Below, piece after piece: positions 20,489 to 31,548 of a DNA stretch of 64,000 bases. Source of the DNA: Chaetoceros tenuissimus (lineage: Eukaryota > Bacillariophyta > Thalassiosirophyceae > Chaetocerotales > Chaetocerotaceae). The stretch's first letter is position 1, and each line of letters starts with the position of its first letter. Position numbers and translations under genes: made by a program. The notes under the pieces are model-generated. The model worked only from the letters and a program-made list of their open reading frames with translations, did no database searches and had not been told where the DNA came from. Location: assembly GCA_021927905.1 (NCBI GenBank), contig BLLK01000069.1:1488001-1552000 (forward strand). Direction: 5' to 3'.

Positions 20489-21970
20489 CTATTCCTGATT
20501 ATCAACATAAGCTTGTCCCCCTCCACATGCGCAGCATGCTTCGCTTGCTGAGATACCGTTATCTTCCTCTGTAACTAGTCCACATGGGAATCCTTCCTTA
20601 AATGAAGCACATGTAAGAGTTACACCGTCCTGTTCCACTTGCCATTGGGCACCAACTCCACCCCCATTATTTGATTGGTAGTCCTCACATTCAGATGGCT
20701 GAGATGAAGGTTCGCTACTTGGAATGGAGCTAGGTGAAACGGATTTCATTTGTGATCCCCCACAACTACAGCATGCCTCTGAAGCTGTTTTGTCATTTGA
20801 CAATTGTCCTCCCCAGTTTGGATCAGTACATAATTCTGAAGATCCAATGTTTGAGCAATTTATTTCTTCAGTTTCATCGCCCTCACCGGTTGGTTTTTGA
20901 ATGGACCATGCAGAGTCAACACAAATACTTGGCATAGCCGATGGTTGAGTTGATATGGATGGAGCAACTGAGCTTGAGCTTGGGATCATAGACAAAGAAG
21001 GAACTGATGATGGTGACTCTGATGTTCCTGTAGGCTTTTCAGAAGCAGTACGTGATGGTTTCGAGGAAGGTTCCGGCGTAGGTACTGCTGAAACTGTAGG
21101 ATTTGATGTTCTCAAAATTTCGGAACAGAATCCACAGGATCTTATGCACCCATTACCTACAACTTTTGTACCAGATTCACCGTCATCTTTCAAGCAGTAG
21201 TTTCTTCTCCTCTTTCGAATTGCAGATTCTTTTTTATTTTTGTGTAACCAACTGCATGGGACTTTTTTATCTGCTCCTTTTAATGGGAACAAATAGTTGA
21301 CCTCGTCTTCACAGACGCAATTATTACATGTTTCCATACAGGCTCCCTTGACATGAGGTTTAGCACAGAATTTACGCTGTCTCTGTGCTGCTCTCTTTTT
21401 ATGTAACCAACTACATCCTCGCTGCTTTCCACTTTTCGGATGCGTGAAACGCCAGTCTGCGTCGTCCATACAAATTGAATCAGTATTTGCTCGAACTAAA
21501 GAAACTTCAGTAGTCAATGATGATGCTCCCACAGCTTCTGCTTCGTAAACTAAGCGGAGTAAGAATGACTTTTTCATTAGAATTGGTGTGTTTGGAAATG
21601 TATTTCTCACTTAAACTAAATCAGTTCGCTTACCTGAGTGTGAAAATATATTACCTATCCTTGCAACTCTAGACCTCAAAAATGAGCGAGGAACAACCTC
21701 CTCATAGTCGTCATCATCGTCGTATTCATCTTCTTCTAAATCATCATCAACGCCTTGTTGCAGTAAGAATCTTTCCTCGGAACAGAACGTTGGACAAATA
21801 TCATGAACATAGACTCCGTTACTGATTGTCCCAGCACAAATTCTATTCTTCTCTTCTATAGTTGCAACAGTGCCAAACGAGCCACAGATATTTTCGTCGT
21901 TCGCCAAAGCTGCAAGTAAGATTTGAATAGAAAGCAAAGCGACTAGTTGCAACTGCCTGGAAGGTACCAT
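20489..21970 (-). CDS. Secreted cysteine-rich protein with Ser/Pro linker, paralogue B (2 exons)
   Basis: Exon 1 runs 21970-21634 and exon 2 21549-20489, with an 84-nt GTAAGC...TTAG intron in phase 1, giving 465 residues; an alternative AG 12 nt further in would start exon 2 at 21537. The signal peptide ends LAALAND. Then come a Cys domain (ENICGS...CAGTISNG...CPTFCSE), an acidic run with the GNIFSHSG junction, two CSWL modules (GCSWLHKKRA and PCSWLHKNKK, each ending in C-x-x-C), a PS-rich linker, and two modules ending ASEACCSCGG and ASEACCACGGG. Every element and the intron position match paralogue A, so the two arose by tandem duplication and then diverged. Secreted or cell-surface; function unknown. 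Confidence 0.85.
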
Positions 21971-22998
21971 TCTAATTGATTGAGTTTTCTTCAGGTGTAG
22001 GTGTTACCCTAAATGATAAGTGTATGTGTGTAGTTTCACACAGCAATATTTATTGCCACTGGCCAGGTGCTGTGTTTGCTGTAATAGTAAAGCAAGCTGC
22101 AAGCTTCTCTCCCAAAACAAGAGGTGCACGCACAAGACTAGGGACTTTTCAAACTTTTCTTTCTTAACTGCGACATCAAAGATGAATTTAGTCAAATAGA
22201 AGATGAAGTTCAATCGTTCATCTGCAAATTATAGTAAAATAGAAATTTGGAAAGTTCAAAACGCCAAAAACTACTAGAGCTTTTTTATTTTGTATCTGCT
22301 TCACCTCCTTTTTCGAAATTCTTTTTCAAATTTCCTTAGCACTTATGTTTTTGAGTGTAATGATGTTCCAGTTGACTCAAATGGTTTTGTACTGATGAAA
22401 CCCCCTTCGAATCCAAAAAAATGTCTTTAGATGTTTTCCACTGTTGTAGAAGAAATAAAAAGTAGCTGCTATGCTCGAGAGTTGAAATTTTACAGAATTA
22501 ATTTGTACTTTACTACTGACTTCGAATTGCTGGATAAGTAGGTATCATAAATATTTATATACCTTATGCAGTTGTAGTTGTAAATAGTCACAAAAGAAAT
22601 GTACAAAAGCTACTATTCAAGTTGGGATTAGATTTGCAACACTTCAAAACGTGATATTTGTAAGTTATTTGTACTATTTCATCAAACAGAATGTCGAGTA
22701 TCTTGATAAATTAAACATAGTAACAGAAAAAGAATATTTGATAAAACACTCTGAATCTCAAGGAAAGTCAGATAAAGGCTGAATTGGAAATACACTTTCG
22801 TCAAAGCTATTCCTTTCACACGCCTTTCAATGTTTTTCTTTGAAAATAAAATCTCAGAAAGTGAGCATTATAAATATTCCTTTTGAGGTCGTACAGTATG
22901 TAAAACTTCATGTTATTTTATTATCACTACTAGCACCATAATCATAAGCGCATTGCAAGATCCACTGATACTAGAGTTAGAATGAAACCTATAATAGC
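21971..22998. other. 1-kb gene-free region
   Basis: An AT-rich stretch with many in-frame stops on both strands. I see no domain, no RNA gene box and no repeat worth naming. It contains the promoter of paralogue B and the 3' flank of PSMA4. Confidence 0.6.
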
Positions 22999-23968
22999 TT
23001 ATGAGTCACCAGCAGCAGAAGATTCTGCCTCAACCTCATCAATAACCTTCTTTGTTTCTTCTGTATTCAAAATCTTGTGAACAACATCTCCGTCTTTCAA
23101 GGACATTACGAATAATTCCATCTTTTCAGGGGAAGATGCAGTAGCATCCATTGTCTTGTTCAAAACCTTCACTGCCAACTGAAGTGCTTTGTTTACATCC
23201 GGCATCGAAGTCTCCTCCTCAGCTCCCTCTACCTTCATTTCATCGTCCTTTTCTTCCGGAGTTGCTCCGTATTCATTCTTTAAAAGACTCTTTCCAGATT
23301 GATTATTTGCTCCAATCACTGTTGCTTTCCACCCACTGTAGTTTCCACTAGGATCAGATTGATAAAGCTGGAACCCATGATGCTGATCATACCCTGCGAA
23401 AAGAAATGCTACTCCAAAAGGTCTCAGACCTCCATATTGAGTATATGCTTGTTTGTAGTTACACACATGTTCAACAAGTTGTTCAATGGGGATATCTTCG
23501 GAATACTGGTATTCGTAACGTCCAGCGCGGAGACGAGCTTGATCAATTAGAATATTTGCATCAGCTGTAAGTCCAGCAACGTTACATGCTGCATGTTGGC
23601 ATAGTTTGTAGGTTTTTTCAGAACTCTATGGTTAACAGTGAGGCAAAATAGAGAGAAATAGAAATTTTAGAAAATGAAAAAAAGATCCAATTTATGTTAG
23701 AAATAAGATGTGGAGTGGTATTCATTTTCATGAACCAAATTAGGTGACTAGATATAAACATTATAAAATTACATCAAATAATACATACCTTTGAAGGAGC
23801 CAAAAGCCCAGAGGTAACACGCTTTTCACTAGCCATCACGACACCATCTTTGGCCAGTATCCCAACACATGTTCCAGCGTTATTGATTGCCTCGATAGCA
23901 TATTCTACTTGGTGCAATCTTCCCTCTGGAGAGAATGTTGTTGTTGATGAATCATAACGGCGAGCCAT
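22999..23968 (-). CDS. PSMA4: 20S proteasome alpha-3 subunit, PSMA4 (2 exons)
   Basis: Exon 1 runs 23968-23789 and exon 2 23625-22999, joined in phase 0 over a 163-nt intron (GTATGT...CATAG) to give 268 residues, close to the family length. The N-terminus [18 protein letters not shown] is the alpha-subunit signature ([16 protein letters not shown]) and matches PSMA4/Pre9. The join reads [14 protein letters not shown], as in PSMA4 orthologues. Further family marks are [28 protein letters not shown] and [10 protein letters not shown]. Alpha subunits form the outer gating rings and lack catalytic Thr, as here. An acidic insert ([15 protein letters not shown]) sits before the last helices. Divergent from the USP36-like gene. 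Confidence 0.95.
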
Positions 23969-24500
23969 ATTATTATTGTTTTAGGTGTTTAATTGTGGGC
24001 AAGAGAGACCTTGTCAAATGAGTTCACACTAGTTTGGCAAAGTTTTTGTTTGTTTTGCGTGCTGTGCTTTGTGTGCTGGAGGAGAGCTCGATCAGATGAA
24101 GCCAAAGGAATGCCGAAGAAGGTTTTATTTGGATTGCCATGGAAAACCATATATGGCTAGCGTAGAATATCTATTTGGCTAGATATATCCATTATGTGGC
24201 TACATTTCAAAAATGGCGGGAAAATAGTACTTCTTCTTAGCAGCTCCTCACAAATCCAATTTTTCATTTCACTGGATGGGAGAGCAGGAGACACTTTTGT
24301 TTCATCTTTTAGAGACTCATCATACATCACTGCTGCCTTTCTCCTCAGCCAAAGTTGTTGGTCGTCTTTTGGATTTATATCAAAAGTAACAAAAGAAATA
24401 ATTTATCTTCTTTTTGGAGGGTCGAAAGAGTTAAAATCGGGTTGCCTACCAGTGCGTAGAAACATAGATAGCTATACAATCTGAGTATCTTTGAGAACTT
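23969..24500. other. Divergent intergenic region, PSMA4 / USP36-like
   Basis: 532 bp shared upstream region of a proteasome gene and a deubiquitinase gene. It holds the palindrome CCATATATGG at 24147-24156 (CArG-box-like) followed by two GGCTAG repeats. The remainder is unremarkable. Confidence 0.5.
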
Positions 24501-27500
24501 ATGACACCTTCCAAGTACCAAACTCCATCACCTGGAGGTAAAAAGAAAAAAAAGTTATCAAAATCAGAACGAAAGAAGCGTAAGCGAGAAAGGGAGAGAC
24601 AAGAACAAGAAGGAAATAAAATTCCCAAAGAAAAGAATGAGACTCCATCTACACCTACACCTACGACATCAACATCATCCCCACCAATCCAAAAAGAAGA
24701 AACGCCAACGATTGGAATGAAATTAATCAATGAAACAAGTTTCACAATAAGAAAAGTTTCATTTGTCTTTCCAAAAAAGGATAAGACTTTGGCCAATGGT
24801 GATTTAGCCCCATATGTACATTCAAAATTGTCAAAAAAGAAAAAGAATATTGATGATGTGGGTAATATTGTAGTGGATGATGATGAACGGAAGGAACAGG
24901 AAAAGAAGGAACAATTAAAGAATGATAGTATTGATGACATTTTATTCCCAGAGCGTAAGAAACAAAAGAAATCTGCATTGGAATCAAATGGAAGTGACGT
25001 ACAACCTATCACTGGTGAATCAAAGAAAGGCGATAAAACAGACAAGAAGAAGGATGCTACCGTTGAAAAGTCTCTTGATAAGAAAAATAATAATGCAGAA
25101 AAGAAGAATAACTCAAAGAAAGCTGAAAAGAAGCAGAAATTAAAAATGATGCAAGAAGAAAAGAAAGAGATAGAACAAGATACACCAACGCCTACTCATC
25201 GTGGAAGAAGTCGTTCTGATTCTCTTAGTGATCCCTTGAAAACAAAAATGGCTGGGCGCACTGTAGAGGATGTAATCAATGATAAATCTGGTAGAAGACC
25301 GAGAGCTAATTCAACAGATGGTGAATTAAAATTACCGAAACGTGGTCTATGTGATGAGAGAGTAGTTATGCAGAACTATGACTGGGATCTTGACACTTTC
25401 GTTCAAGGGCCACCAAGAGGTTTTAATAATCTTGGAAATACTTGCTTTCTCAATTCCACAATACAGTGCTTGGCATATTTGCCAACTTTCTGTCAATGTG
25501 TGGCCGAATTACCTATCAATGGTGGAAAGAAGCAAAAGAAGCCTAATCATGGGCTACAAATGACAATGTATGTGAGAAATTTGCTCCGTAGAGTACATGG
25601 CTTAGATGGTGAAATGAAGCAAGCACCACTTTCACCTAAAAATATAGTGCGAAATATTTCTCTTCTTGGTGGAGGAAGCCATAGAGGTTACAAATTCAGA
25701 CCAGGTAGACAGGAGGATGCACATGAGTTTTTGGTCCATTTACTAGATTCCATGAATAATGGTGAATTAAAAGCTGCCGGTAAGTACCTTAGAACTTTAT
25801 TTGTAGGAGGATATCAGAGTGCATATTCTAACAAGAGAAACGTTCAGGTATTGACCCAAATAAAAGCGGCTGGAGAGATAGACTTCCTATTCCCCGACTT
25901 GACGAAACAACCCTTACGCATAGAATGTTTGGAGGCTACTTACGTTCGCAAGTTAAATGTACCAAGTGTAAATACAAAAGTAATACGTATGATCCATTCC
26001 TTGATTTATCTCTTGAGGTCAGTGGGAAGAAGGTACATAGTCTTTATGACGCCTTGGAAGAATATACGCGAAAAGAGACTCTAGATGCTGACAATAAATG
26101 GAAATGCGATGGATGCAAGAAAAGAGTCTGTGCCACAAAGCAACTGACTATTTTCAGACCTCCTCTTACTCTATGTATTCAGTTGAAAAGATTTTCTTTT
26201 GGAGGAGGTTTTGGTGGGTTCATGCATCATCAAGGATTCAGTCACTTTAGTGGTAAAGGTATGGGGATGATGAGAGGCGAGTCGAAAGTGCAGAAGCAGA
26301 TTCAGTTCCCCTCTACCTTAAAGTTACCTCTTAGTGATGGAAGAAAATGTGAGTACCAGTTAACTGGGGTTGTCATCCATATTGGAGGGAGCGCGACTTC
26401 TGGCCATTATACCGCGTTTATTAGAAGAGTTAGTAAACATGGACAAGCGCAGTGGTTCAATATGGATGACTCCTTCGTTGAGAGTGTGTCGGAGAAAACA
26501 GTGTTGAAGAATAAAAATGCATATGTTTTATTCTATTCACGAAAAGAAGTTCAACTTGAACTTCCAACTCCTCCTCCTGCTACGACTAAGCCAATATCTC
26601 AACCGAAGGATACTACAAACACCGCATCGGCACAAGCTCGAAAAGAGTCAGCAGAGCCAAGTGATACAAAAAATCGCCTCAAGAAAGCTCTAGTGGATAT
26701 GAAGAAAAAAGAAAGAGAAGAAAGTATTAAAATACAAAAAGCTGTTTCTGGCAAAGAATCTCCTGTTGAAAAAATATCTAAGAAGGTAACCACAAATAAA
26801 AAGGAAATCCAAGAATCATCGGATGATTCTTCTTCTGATCTCGCGTCTTCGTCTCAGAGCCCTGTACAAGTTACCATTAATAGGCAAGAAGAATCTTCAG
26901 ATGACTCGGATTATTCTTCTCCATCACAAAGTTCAGAAGAAAGTGAAGAGATTTCCTTAGAAGATGATTTGCAATCTGGTGCGAAGAAACAAAAAGTTTC
27001 AGAATCTACTTCTTCTGTTTCGAAAGCAAAGAAGGATCTTGTTCTAGATCAAGGATCAAGGGGAAGAGTGAGAGTAATGCTTCGAAAGCTCAAAGATAAG
27101 AAAAAGAAAGCATGGAAGCCTCAAGTTTCGAACAAATTAGTCAAGGATGATAAAGCTGTAGGCTTGTTGGGCAACAAAGTTGTGTCAGGATGGGACGATG
27201 ATAGCGACACCGATGCAAACGTTCACAACAACTACGAAAAGAAAAAATCCCCAAATAAGGATGCAAAGTTTAGAAAAGCAATGTTCGAGAAAAACAAAAA
27301 GGATGAAAAGGAAAGTAAGCGAAAAATGTATCTTGACTCTTGGGACTCTGCTTTGGATGCAGGTAGGGTGAAAAAAGTCAAGGACAAGGCCAATAAGCCT
27401 GTACTAAAAGATCAATCTCAAGCATTCCAGAGAATCCAACAAAGCATGATGCATATGAACCGTGCAGGTCCGAAAGGAAACAAGACATCACTGAAGAAGC

Positions 27501-27511
27501 GAAAGAGGTAA
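24501..27511 (+). CDS. USP36/42-like ubiquitin C-terminal hydrolase (2 exons)
   Basis: Exons 24501-25779 and 25848-27511, joined in phase 1 across a 68-nt intron (GTAAGT...TTCAG), give 980 residues. The join restores AAGIDPNKSGWRDRLPIP before RLDETTLTHRMFGGYLRSQ, the conserved run between Cys and zinc-ribbon regions of this subfamily. The Cys box GNTCFLNS places the nucleophile at Cys315. The zinc ribbon uses CTKCKY and CDGCKKR. The His box is TSGHYTAF, and NMDDSFV gives the Asn/Asp partner. An N-terminal 290-residue Lys-rich disordered region and a C-terminal Ser/Lys-rich tail ending KKRKR suggest nuclear or nucleolar location, as for USP36/Ubp10. Role: removing ubiquitin from nuclear substrates such as histones or ribosome factors (family inference). 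Confidence 0.92.
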
Positions 27512-27618
27512 ACTACAATTTAAAAAGTAGTACCTAACTTATAAAATCGAATGAATGCACTTATATATCCTGACAACTTACTTGAAATTTGATGTTGTTC
27601 TTTTTACATACATGCTCT

Positions 27619-28587
27619 TTATTTAGGACAATCCTTCTTCTTGCAAGAGTCTTTTGGATCTTCTTCTTCTGGTTCCTCTGGAGGCACTGAAGGTTCCTCA
27701 CTTGAAGCACACCACGTCAAAGGAGAATAGTTATCACTTTCTGTGACTACGTCCCACTTGTTTTTGCCATCACAAGTCCGCTCTGCATAACCATTTCTAA
27801 AGTTGCGGTCTTCGTCATCATTGTCATATTTGTCAAGTTCCGATGTTGTTTCCCCAAAATCTTGTATGAGTCTGAAGTAGTCTTTTCCCATCGAAATACC
27901 CTCAAAAAAGTCTAGATCATACTTTTGACAAGTGATGTTGTAGGCATCTTTTGCCTCAGTCTCGTTACCACAGACGACAATAAAGCCGTTTGGATCAAAC
28001 TGCAGAGATTTCAGTTCGACAAAGTGGTCATATGAAGTAGAATTTGTTGTGAGAGCTCTCTCAACCCTCACATCACCTATAACATAGTGACCCTTGCACT
28101 CATCAGAGTAAAGTTCAATGAATCTTTTTTCTTCCTCAGTCGAGTCGGCGATTTCTGTGATTTTGATACTTGAATAATCGCAAGTGCTAGGCTGTAGATT
28201 ACAGTAACATTGAGTGTCGCCAGACGTATTCATGTGGCCTTGCAGCTGCACAATGTTTTTTTTGTAGTCTGTTTCACTCTGAGTCAATTTTATTGTACGG
28301 CATTGGTCTGGTGGAATCTGGAGTTGAAAGAATGGATCGGGTACCATGTGGCCTCCAAGGGAAAAGAATGTGGATGTAGAATCGGCTATTAGAGTAGCAC
28401 CTCCATTTTTATTGCATATCTTGTTTACGACTTCAAATTTTCCACCTCCTAGGTCATTTGCATCGATTTCCAAATAAATGTTGCACTCTCCTTCCACGCA
28501 AGTCGTGTTAGTGGCGGAGGCTGTAAAAGCCAAAGATGAAGATATGATCAATGTAAGTATTAGCGATGAGTTCTTGAAGATGAGCAT
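27619..28587 (-). CDS. Secreted protein with lamin-tail-like domain
   Basis: A single exon of 322 residues from the ATG at 28587; an earlier in-frame ATG (28698) would bury the clear signal peptide, which ends ASAT just before NTTCVEG. The middle (about residues 150-290) begins IKITEIADSTEEEKRFIELY, the pattern of a lamin-tail/LTD beta-sandwich as found in many secreted bacterial and algal proteins. The N-terminal 120 residues are a separate Cys-containing domain (CNIYLEIDAN, PPDQCRTIKL). The tail is Pro/Glu-rich and ends CKKKDCPK. Several NXT/NXS glycosylation sites are present. Function unknown; extracellular or surface location expected. It is 107 bp from the convergent USP36-like gene. 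Confidence 0.8.
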   Translation of the reverse strand: MLIFKNSSLILTLIISSSLAFTASATNTTCVEGECNIYLEIDANDLGGGKFEVVNKICNKNGGATLIADSTSTFFSLGGHMVPDPFFQLQIPPDQCRTIKLTQSETDYKKNIVQLQGHMNTSGDTQCYCNLQPSTCDYSSIKITEIADSTEEEKRFIELYSDECKGHYVIGDVRVERALTTNSTSYDHFVELKSLQFDPNGFIVVCGNETEAKDAYNITCQKYDLDFFEGISMGKDYFRLIQDFGETTSELDKYDNDDEDRNFRNGYAERTCDGKNKWDVVTESDNYSPLTWCASSEEPSVPPEEPEEEDPKDSCKKKDCPK

Positions 28588-29019
28588 TTCTGCTGTGAAA
28601 TACGAATGATATTTGCTGTTGTTTTTACTGTGTATTGATGTGAACACTTCTTTTATGTGATGATAGGTTAGAATGGGATTAAGTAAAAGGCTTCTCATTT
28701 CTTTTTAAAAAATTGAGAAGGCCATCACAGGGTTCCCAAGGTGTCACGGCAAGAAAAAGATACGAGTAGAAATTGTAGGTGACATGCCAGGTTACAATTC
28801 CAACGTATAAAGTACCTTAGTCCTTGGTACACATTTGCAAACTTCTACTGCTTATTAGCAGAATTATTTTTTATGTTTTGTACTTGTTGTATTCAGGTTA
28901 TGCTACTTGAGCGAAATCAGGCTTTCCTTAGCAAAATTTGAATTTCTTTGAACTATTTTATTTCCATTCTTTAGAGTAGTATAGTAGTACAATTGTTGTC
29001 TAACCCAGGATCAAGCCAT
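28588..29019. other. Intergenic region
   Basis: About 430 bp between two minus-strand genes, including the upstream region of the lamin-tail-like gene. No supported feature. Confidence 0.5.
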
Positions 29020-30887
29020 TTAGACCTTTCTACGTTTTCTATCAGACTCTGCATCAATATCTCCGTCAGTCAGTCCTCGCTTCATAGTGTCGTCATTTTC
29101 ACTAGCTACAATGACTTCTGGAACAGGTTGTGCTACCTCCCCAAAATTATCACCCCCAAATACACCTTGGCCATCATCATCTTCGGCTACCTCTGTACCA
29201 TCATCATTGCCCTTATTATCTTCATTCAGCACGTCATTTGCCTCTAAAATCTGATTATGTCTATGTACAACGGCTTCCGTTTCAGATCGAATAATAGAGA
29301 TCATAGCACAGATTTCATCGCTCTGTTTACGACCTTCAATAGCATCACGCTGGAATTTGGAATTCTGTTTGATTTCCTTGTCCAATTCAGCCTGGAGTAA
29401 CTTGATATCATCTTTGATTTTCGCCAATTTGCTACTATCCTCCTGTGCTCCAGGTGTTGTTGATACTGGAAGATTACTTTCCAACCATGCCAAGGATTCA
29501 GGCTTACTTCCAAACATAGAATCGCAAGCTGCAAAGATGTTAGAATTCTATTTTCTTTTTGGATAAAGTGTATCAAATGATAGCCATACTTACCAAAGGC
29601 AGCAGCTAATTCAGGAGAAGTACTCAAGTTCGACAGATAAATTGAAACTCCATGAGGAGTTCTTGGCAGTGTTCTACAACTCCATGGTACAACATTATCG
29701 TCCTTGTCTATTTCCGCCTTTTTCCCATTATATCCAGTCTGACTTCCTCCTCCACTTCCTCGTCTCGCAGCTCTTTCACTTCTAGATTTCTTCTTCTTGC
29801 CAGTCTCTTTCTCAACGACTTCATCGTCGTCTTCATTTAGTCTGCTAGGAGAACGCGAGCGACGGTTCTTCTCTGCAGCTGCAGCTTCACTGGCAGCTTC
29901 AAGTGCTGTTGCATCAGCACATAGCGCATTTTTAATGTACAAGAGTTCTTCAGGAGTAGGAATATCAGTGCAAGCAACTTCAGCTTCATGTAATTTGGAT
30001 TCAATGAGAGCCCAGACGTCAACAAGATCAGCAGGTACTTTCGCACTTTTCTTCTCTCCCTCTCCAGTAATCTTCTCATCTTCCTTTGCATCAGCTGTAG
30101 CTTCAACTCCTTCCATAGCTCCGGATGCATCATTTGTAGCAGATACTGTAGCTTCACTTGAATTTGCCCGATAACTGAGACATGCAAGAATCTCTCTGGC
30201 AACTGCACACTTAACACGACGCAAGGCCAAAACTTCACCTCTTCTTTTAATCAATTCTCTCAACATCTTAAGTTGTCCAGTGACTGCACTTCTAGTGCGC
30301 CTAAGCTTATGACTTTCATGTACATAGTGTGCTCTCAGAGATAAGTATTCAGTCTCCAATACTTCACGTTTTGCCTCAGAAGCAGCAACTCTCTTTCTCA
30401 GAATTGCAAGGCGCTTCTCCTCCTCTGGGTCTATCCGAACAGGCATCATCACACTTGGCTGCGAGTGGCCATTTGAATCATTCCGTGTGAAAGACATCCC
30501 AGGTGCAGGAGGAGCTGGTCCGTAATGACCTCTTTCCACGAGATCCCTATTGGAAAATGCAAAAAGTTGCTGTGCATACGAAACGCATGCGGCACCATAT
30601 GCCTCCATATGACGAATATCCCTTTCAATATCATTAGCAGCCAGCACTTTCAGATTATTTGCCACTCGGAATCCCACGCTTCTAGCAGTCATACCCCGAG
30701 CTAGAAGAGAGGTGTCAACAACTTTGATGGGTTTGTTTCTCGCATTAGTTACCCTAGCATCAGTTTCATCAAAAGATGATCGCTTGGCCTTTTCCCTAGT
30801 CTCTCTAGTACTTTCTTTGCTTGATCTATCTTTGCGATACTTATTTCTATGCATAGATCTATCGCCACCTCTATTTGACTTCACCAT
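29020..30887 (-). CDS. Nuclear coiled-coil protein, unknown family (2 exons)
   Basis: Exon 1 runs 30887-29594 and exon 2 29528-29020, joined in phase 1 over a 65-nt GTAAGT...GCAG intron to give 600 residues. The join reads LAAAFACDSMFGSK. Residues 1-55 are basic and Arg/Ser-rich. Residues about 165-235 form a long basic helix/coiled coil with LRKRVAASEAKREVLETEYL and RRTRSAVTGQLKML. An acidic/Ala-rich middle follows, then RRSRSPSRL and KKKKSRSERAARR. A second coiled coil (KDDIKLLQAELDKEIKQNSK) and an acidic tail ending DRKRRKV complete it. Composition says nuclear, possibly RNA-related, but I do not recognise a named domain. Confidence 0.8.
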
Positions 30888-31548
30888 GATTCCTTTGCTA
30901 TGTTATATGGAAACGTAATTTACAGTGACGAAGACGAATCCAATCACCTCTAGTTTCACTTTGAACAAATAAAAAATGTCAGTAATTCGGAAAAATGATA
31001 ATCACAGTTACAGTGCATGAACGCCGAGTTGGTGTTCCAAGAAAAAGGTTTTGGGGATGAGTCAAATATATATAAGGATTGTATATTTGGTATTTGTCCG
31101 TAGTCCTGAGTGTCTTCGTCACACAAGGAATACATTCTTTCGCTCTAAATCAAAGCTAGATTCATTGCACAAGAATTTCTCTCAGTGCTGCATCAAAACC
31201 AACCCTTGGCTCCTCTCTTCGTAGAAATCAATAGATATGTTCATGAGAATTGGGGTGGCTTAAACTCACCTGTATCAACGTATAGATTCTTTGTTCAATC
31301 TTAGTGAAGTTATGATTGTGTGTAATAGGAGCAGTTTGTGTGTTGCAGCAGTGTACAGTTTGCATTATTCAAGTTTGAGGGAGAAAGAAGAGAAGGGAAG
31401 AAGAAGAACGTGATTAGCTCATTCCCATTTGGGAGTTGAGTCGTCCGATTTTTTGAACAATGATGACCCGTCCTGTCACATAAAATATTTTCAACTTTTC
31501 TTGCAACAACGACTGCAACTCCGATTCGATAGCACATAAAATAACAAT
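30888..31548. other. Divergent intergenic region
   Basis: 661 bp between the nuclear coiled-coil gene and the secreted gene at 31549. A TATATATAAGG string near 31065 is too far from either ATG to assign. No RNA gene seen. Confidence 0.5.

Noticed and set aside
18443-21970. The tandem secreted pair as one long gene
   Set aside because: Each has its own signal peptide, intron and stop, with 489 bp between them.
21971-22998. Hidden gene or mobile element in the 1-kb empty region
   Set aside because: Frequent stops in all frames, no terminal repeats, no target-site duplication and no conserved motif seen.
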